Assembly (NCBI GenBank): GCA_937975235.1
Contig: CALJUZ010000029.1
Span: 1 to 10,073 of the forward strand
DNA: 10,073 nt
Reading direction: 5' to 3'
Source of the DNA: CALJUZ01 sp003387805
GTDB lineage: Bacteria > Bacillota > Limnochordia > Limnochordales > ZCTH02-B6
Part shown: positions 6,391 through 10,073 of the stretch, in pieces
Numbering within the stretch: position 1 is the first letter of the stretch
How the letters are laid out: each line of letters opens with the position of its first letter
The notes under the pieces: model-generated
The model's database searches: none
What the model was told of the DNA's origin: nothing
The model's input: only the letters and a program-made list of their open reading frames with translations
Translations under genes and position numbers: made by a program

Positions 6391-7734
6391 TTAGAGGAAG
6401 ACAAACCGCAGGATGAACAGCACCGCCAGCAAGTAGGTCAGCCACGGCACTTCGTCCCACTTGCCCGACAGCACCTTGATCAGCACGTAGCTGATGAAGC
6501 CCAGGGCGATGCCCGTGGCGATGCTGTACGTGAAGGGCATGGAGACGATGGTGATGAAGGCCGGAATGGCCTCGCCGGCGTTCTCCCAGTTGATGCGGGG
6601 CACGACGCCCATCATCAGGGCGCCGACGACGATGAGCGCGGGCGCCGTGGCGAAGGGCGCATCCGCGACCAGGCCCACCAGCGGCGTGAAGAACAGCGAC
6701 AGAAGGAAGAGCGCCGCCACCACCAAGGCCGTCAGACCCGTGCGGCCGCCCGCCGCGACGCCGCTGGTGGACTCCACGTACGTGGTCACCGTGGGCGTGC
6801 CGAAGACGGAACCGCCCAAGGTGCCGATGGCGTCGGCCATCAGCGCCTGCCGCGCCCGGGGCAGGCGCCCGTGCTCGTCCAGGAAGCCGGCGCGGGCCGA
6901 GACGCCGATGAGCGTGCCCACCGTGTCAAACATGTCCACGAACAAGAACACGAGGATGATCTCGAACAAGCCCAGCTGCAGCGCGCCCGGAATGTCCAGT
7001 TTGCCGAACACGGGCGCCCAGTCGCTGAAGCGCGGCACCTGCACGATGGACGTCGGCAGAGGCACCTGGCGGAACATCATGCCCAGCACCGTCGTGCCGA
7101 GAATGCCCCACAAAATCGCGCCCCGCACCCGCAGGGCCAGCAGCGCGCCGGTAATCAGCGTGCCCACCAGCGCCAGAAGCGGTCCGGGCGCCGTGATGTC
7201 GCCCAAGGCCACCAGCGTGGCCGGATCGTCCACGACGATGCCGGCGTTTTGCGCCCCGATCAACGCGATGAACAAGCCGATGCCGGCGCTCACGGCCAGC
7301 TTCAGCGTGTCCGGCACCGCGTCCACGATGGCTTCCCGAATGCGGCTCCAGGTGAGAATCACGAAGACGACGCCGGAAATGAAGACGGCGCCCAGCGCGG
7401 TTTCCCACGGAATGCCCCGGCCGAGTACGACGGTGAACGTGAAGTAGGCGTTGAGGCCCATGCCCGGCGCGAGGGCGAACGGATAGTTGGCCAAAAACGC
7501 CATCAAGATGGTGGCGAAGGCCGCCGATACGGCCGTGGCGATGACCACCGCCTGGAACGGCATGCCCGTTTCCTGGACGATGCCCGGGTTCACGAAGATG
7601 ATGTAGGCCATCGTCATGAACGTGGTGACGCCGGCCACCACCTCCGTGCGGACGGTGGTGCCGTGCTCCTTCAGGCGAAACCACCGCTCCAACAACGATC
7701 CGTCAGCCGCTGCGCTCTGCGCGGCACGCCCCAT
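6391..7734 (-). CDS. NCS2-family purine permease (AzgA/PbuG type)
   Basis: 447 residues, with about 12-14 hydrophobic segments expected for this family. It probably imports adenine, guanine or hypoxanthine with protons across the cytoplasmic membrane. Signature stretches are TEVVAGVTTFMTMAYIIFVN (30-49), NYPFALAPGMGLNAYFTF (83-100), FLFVDMFDTVGTLIGV (264-279) and the conserved loop GTPTVTTYVESTSGVAAGG (312-330). The YVESTSGVAAGGRTGL segment marks the AzgA-like branch rather than the uracil/xanthine branch. The start ATG (7732-7734) has GGGGAGGG 7 bases upstream. The C-terminus ends in a hydrophobic helix (431-447). The gene stands alone, divergent from groESL and convergent with mdh. A hairpin palindrome precedes its ribosome binding site. 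The exact base it transports cannot be read from the sequence. No purine riboswitch is recognisable upstream. Confidence 0.92.
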   Translation of the reverse strand: MGRAAQSAAADGSLLERWFRLKEHGTTVRTEVVAGVTTFMTMAYIIFVNPGIVQETGMPFQAVVIATAVSAAFATILMAFLANYPFALAPGMGLNAYFTFTVVLGRGIPWETALGAVFISGVVFVILTWSRIREAIVDAVPDTLKLAVSAGIGLFIALIGAQNAGIVVDDPATLVALGDITAPGPLLALVGTLITGALLALRVRGAILWGILGTTVLGMMFRQVPLPTSIVQVPRFSDWAPVFGKLDIPGALQLGLFEIILVFLFVDMFDTVGTLIGVSARAGFLDEHGRLPRARQALMADAIGTLGGSVFGTPTVTTYVESTSGVAAGGRTGLTALVVAALFLLSLFFTPLVGLVADAPFATAPALIVVGALMMGVVPRINWENAGEAIPAFITIVSMPFTYSIATGIALGFISYVLIKVLSGKWDEVPWLTYLLAVLFILRFVFL

Positions 7735-7756
7735 GCGTGCACCCTCCCCTGCGAGT

Positions 7757-7780
7757 ACGAACGTTCTTGCGAACGTTCAT
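7757..7780 (-). promoter_or_regulatory. Hairpin/double palindrome in the permease leader
   Basis: Two copies of the self-palindrome GAACGTTC (7759-7766 and 7771-7778) are separated by 4 bases. On the permease RNA this folds into an 8-bp stem capped by GCAA, a GNRA tetraloop, extendable to 10 bp with a G-U pair. It lies about 10 bases upstream of the GGGGAGGG ribosome binding site. It could be a protein-binding operator or an RNA element affecting translation. Each half contains CGAAC, the core of the PurR box known from Bacillus, but the two cores lie in the same orientation on the plus strand and the flanks fit imperfectly. The structure is clear; the role is unknown. Confidence 0.65.
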
Positions 7781-7913
7781 CTTTTTTCGTGGTGTATCTT
7801 TCGCTTATAAAGCGTATCTTCCTGCTCTTATTTCAAAAATACATCCGGAAAAAGCGCGTTTTCGCCGGAACCGCCGGGCACCAGCGTCCTCCCGCTATTT
7901 TGCCCGCAGGGTA

Positions 7914-7941
7914 TTGACACCGCCGCCGGGCTGGATATAGT
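7914..7941 (+). promoter_or_regulatory. Sigma-A promoter of groESL
   Basis: Consensus -35 TTGACA (7914-7919), a 16-bp GC-rich spacer and TATAGT (7936-7941) as -10. The implied start near 7948 falls just at the CIRCE element, the usual arrangement for HrcA-controlled groE operons. Confidence 0.9.
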
Positions 7942-7949
7942 AGTGACTG

Positions 7950-7976
7950 GTAGCACTCTCACCCATCGAGTGCTAA
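7950..7976. promoter_or_regulatory. CIRCE operator (HrcA binding site) of groESL
   Basis: GTAGCACTC (7950-7958), 9 bases, then GAGTGCTAA (7968-7976). This matches the CIRCE consensus at 17 of 18 half-site positions; only the first base differs. It sits at or right after the transcription start, so HrcA should block initiation and the element will also be in the 5' untranslated RNA. It implies that hrcA exists elsewhere in the genome. Confidence 0.96.
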
Positions 7977-8016
7977 CAATCCCCAAAGACGCGACAATCG
8001 AGGGAGGGAAAGCTTC

Positions 8017-8310
8017 ATGAAGCTCGTTCCGCTGGGGGATCGAGTGGTCGTGAAGGCTGTCGAACAGGAGGAGCGCACCAAGGGCGGCATCGTGCTGCCG
8101 GACACGGCCAAGGAGAAGCCGCAGGAAGGCGAAGTGCTGGCCGTGGGCACCGGGCGGCTCTTGGACAGCGGCGAGCGCGTGCCGCTGGAGGTCCAAGTCG
8201 GTGACCGGGTCGTCTTCTCCAAGTACGGCGGCACCGAAATCAAGCTGGAAGGCGAAGAGTACATCATTCTGCGCGAGTCGGACATTCTGGCGGTCGTCAA
8301 GGGCGACTGA
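8017..8310 (+). CDS. groES: Co-chaperonin GroES (Hsp10)
   Basis: 97 residues, standard length. It forms the heptameric lid of the GroEL folding chamber in the cytoplasm. Visible are the N-terminal strand LVPLGDRVVVK (3-13), the mobile loop with the GGIVLPDTAKEKPQEG segment (23-38) whose IVL contacts GroEL, GEVLAVGTG (38-46), VGDRVVFSKYGGTEIK (61-76) and the closing LRESDILAVV (85-94). The ATG start has AGGGAGGG 8 bases upstream. It is first in the groES-groEL operon behind a sigma-A promoter and CIRCE; groEL follows after 87 bases with no terminator. Confidence 0.98.
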   Translation: MKLVPLGDRVVVKAVEQEERTKGGIVLPDTAKEKPQEGEVLAVGTGRLLDSGERVPLEVQVGDRVVFSKYGGTEIKLEGEEYIILRESDILAVVKGD

Positions 8311-8397
8311 CGCCCCGCGGCGCCTCCGGAATCAGAAGAGCTCGCGTTGTCGTCTGAAACACCTGCACCTCATTTTTCCTCGGGAGGGAACTGATGC

Positions 8398-10017
<1,620 letters not shown>

Positions 10018-10050
10018 CGGGCCTTCGCCCGCCGTCCGGTTCCGGCGTCG

Positions 10051-10073
10051 GGCCCGGGCCGCGAGCCCGGGCC
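10051..10073 (+). terminator. Probable groEL terminator stem, cut by the window end
   Basis: GGCCCGGGC (10051-10059) and GCCCGGGCC (10065-10073) form a perfect 9-bp stem with a 5-base loop, starting 33 bases after the groEL stop codon. The sequence ends exactly at the 3' arm, so a following T-run cannot be seen. The position suits an intrinsic terminator for the groESL operon. Confidence 0.6.

Noticed and set aside
7757..7780. LexA (SOS) box at the GAACGTTC palindromes
   Set aside because: The Firmicute LexA box needs CGAAC, four bases, then GTTCG. Here GAAC and GTTC abut within each palindrome, and the order across the centre is reversed (GTTC, four bases, GAAC).
7781..7860. A purine riboswitch or a clear promoter for the permease in the AT-rich spacer
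   Set aside because: I could not find the conserved purine riboswitch core. TTGAAA (7831-7836) and TTATAA (7805-7810) on the minus strand are 20 bp apart, too far for a convincing sigma-A promoter.
6277..7917. A 546-codon plus-strand open frame opposite the permease
   Set aside because: Shadow frame rich in His, Arg, Gln and Asp with no domain; the minus-strand permease shows clear membrane segments and family motifs.

Overview
The window looks like chromosomal housekeeping DNA from a GC-rich member of the Firmicutes (Bacillota), in the style of the Symbiobacterium, Thermaerobacter or Limnochorda lineages. Four things point there: a canonical T-box leader with an isoleucine specifier in front of ileS, a CIRCE (HrcA) operator in front of groESL, strong AGGAGG-type ribosome binding sites with some TTG starts, and a comA-type phosphosulfolactate synthase gene of the kind also found in bacilli. 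This lineage assignment is an inference from gene content and base composition. I see no mobile element, CRISPR array, tRNA or rRNA.

Layout, left to right. Positions 1-137 hold about 3.7 copies of a 37-bp tandem repeat that probably continues past the left edge. On the minus strand follow ileS (167-2968) and its T-box leader and promoter (2986-3339). Next are a two-transmembrane zinc-ribbon protein of unknown function (3422-3895), a 65-residue unknown protein (4040-4237) and a ComA-family phosphosulfolactate synthase (4294-5115). All of these read leftward. A 138-bp divergent spacer (5116-5253) separates comA from a canonical malate dehydrogenase gene, mdh (5254-6192, plus strand). mdh converges on a minus-strand NCS2 purine permease gene (6391-7734), with a stem-loop at 6237-6278 that can terminate both. 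The permease gene diverges from groES-groEL (8017-10017, plus strand), which has a strong sigma-A promoter and a CIRCE operator. A GC-rich stem-loop at the right edge is probably the groEL terminator, cut off by the window end.

How the genes relate. Most are independent housekeeping units: isoleucyl-tRNA charging with its own tRNA-sensing attenuator, a TCA-cycle enzyme, purine uptake and the major chaperonin. The comA/small-ORF pair is the only set that looks like an accessory operon. ComA makes phosphosulfolactate from phosphoenolpyruvate and sulfite, but the later sulfolactate and coenzyme M genes (comB, comC, comDE) are not in this window.

Nothing here is clearly a new biological system. 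The points most worth a second look are a degenerate CIRCE-like sequence over the comA/mdh divergent promoters, a doubled GAACGTTC palindrome that forms a GNRA-looped hairpin just before the permease start codon, the palindrome-rich 37-bp repeat after ileS, and the unknown 65-residue and zinc-ribbon proteins.
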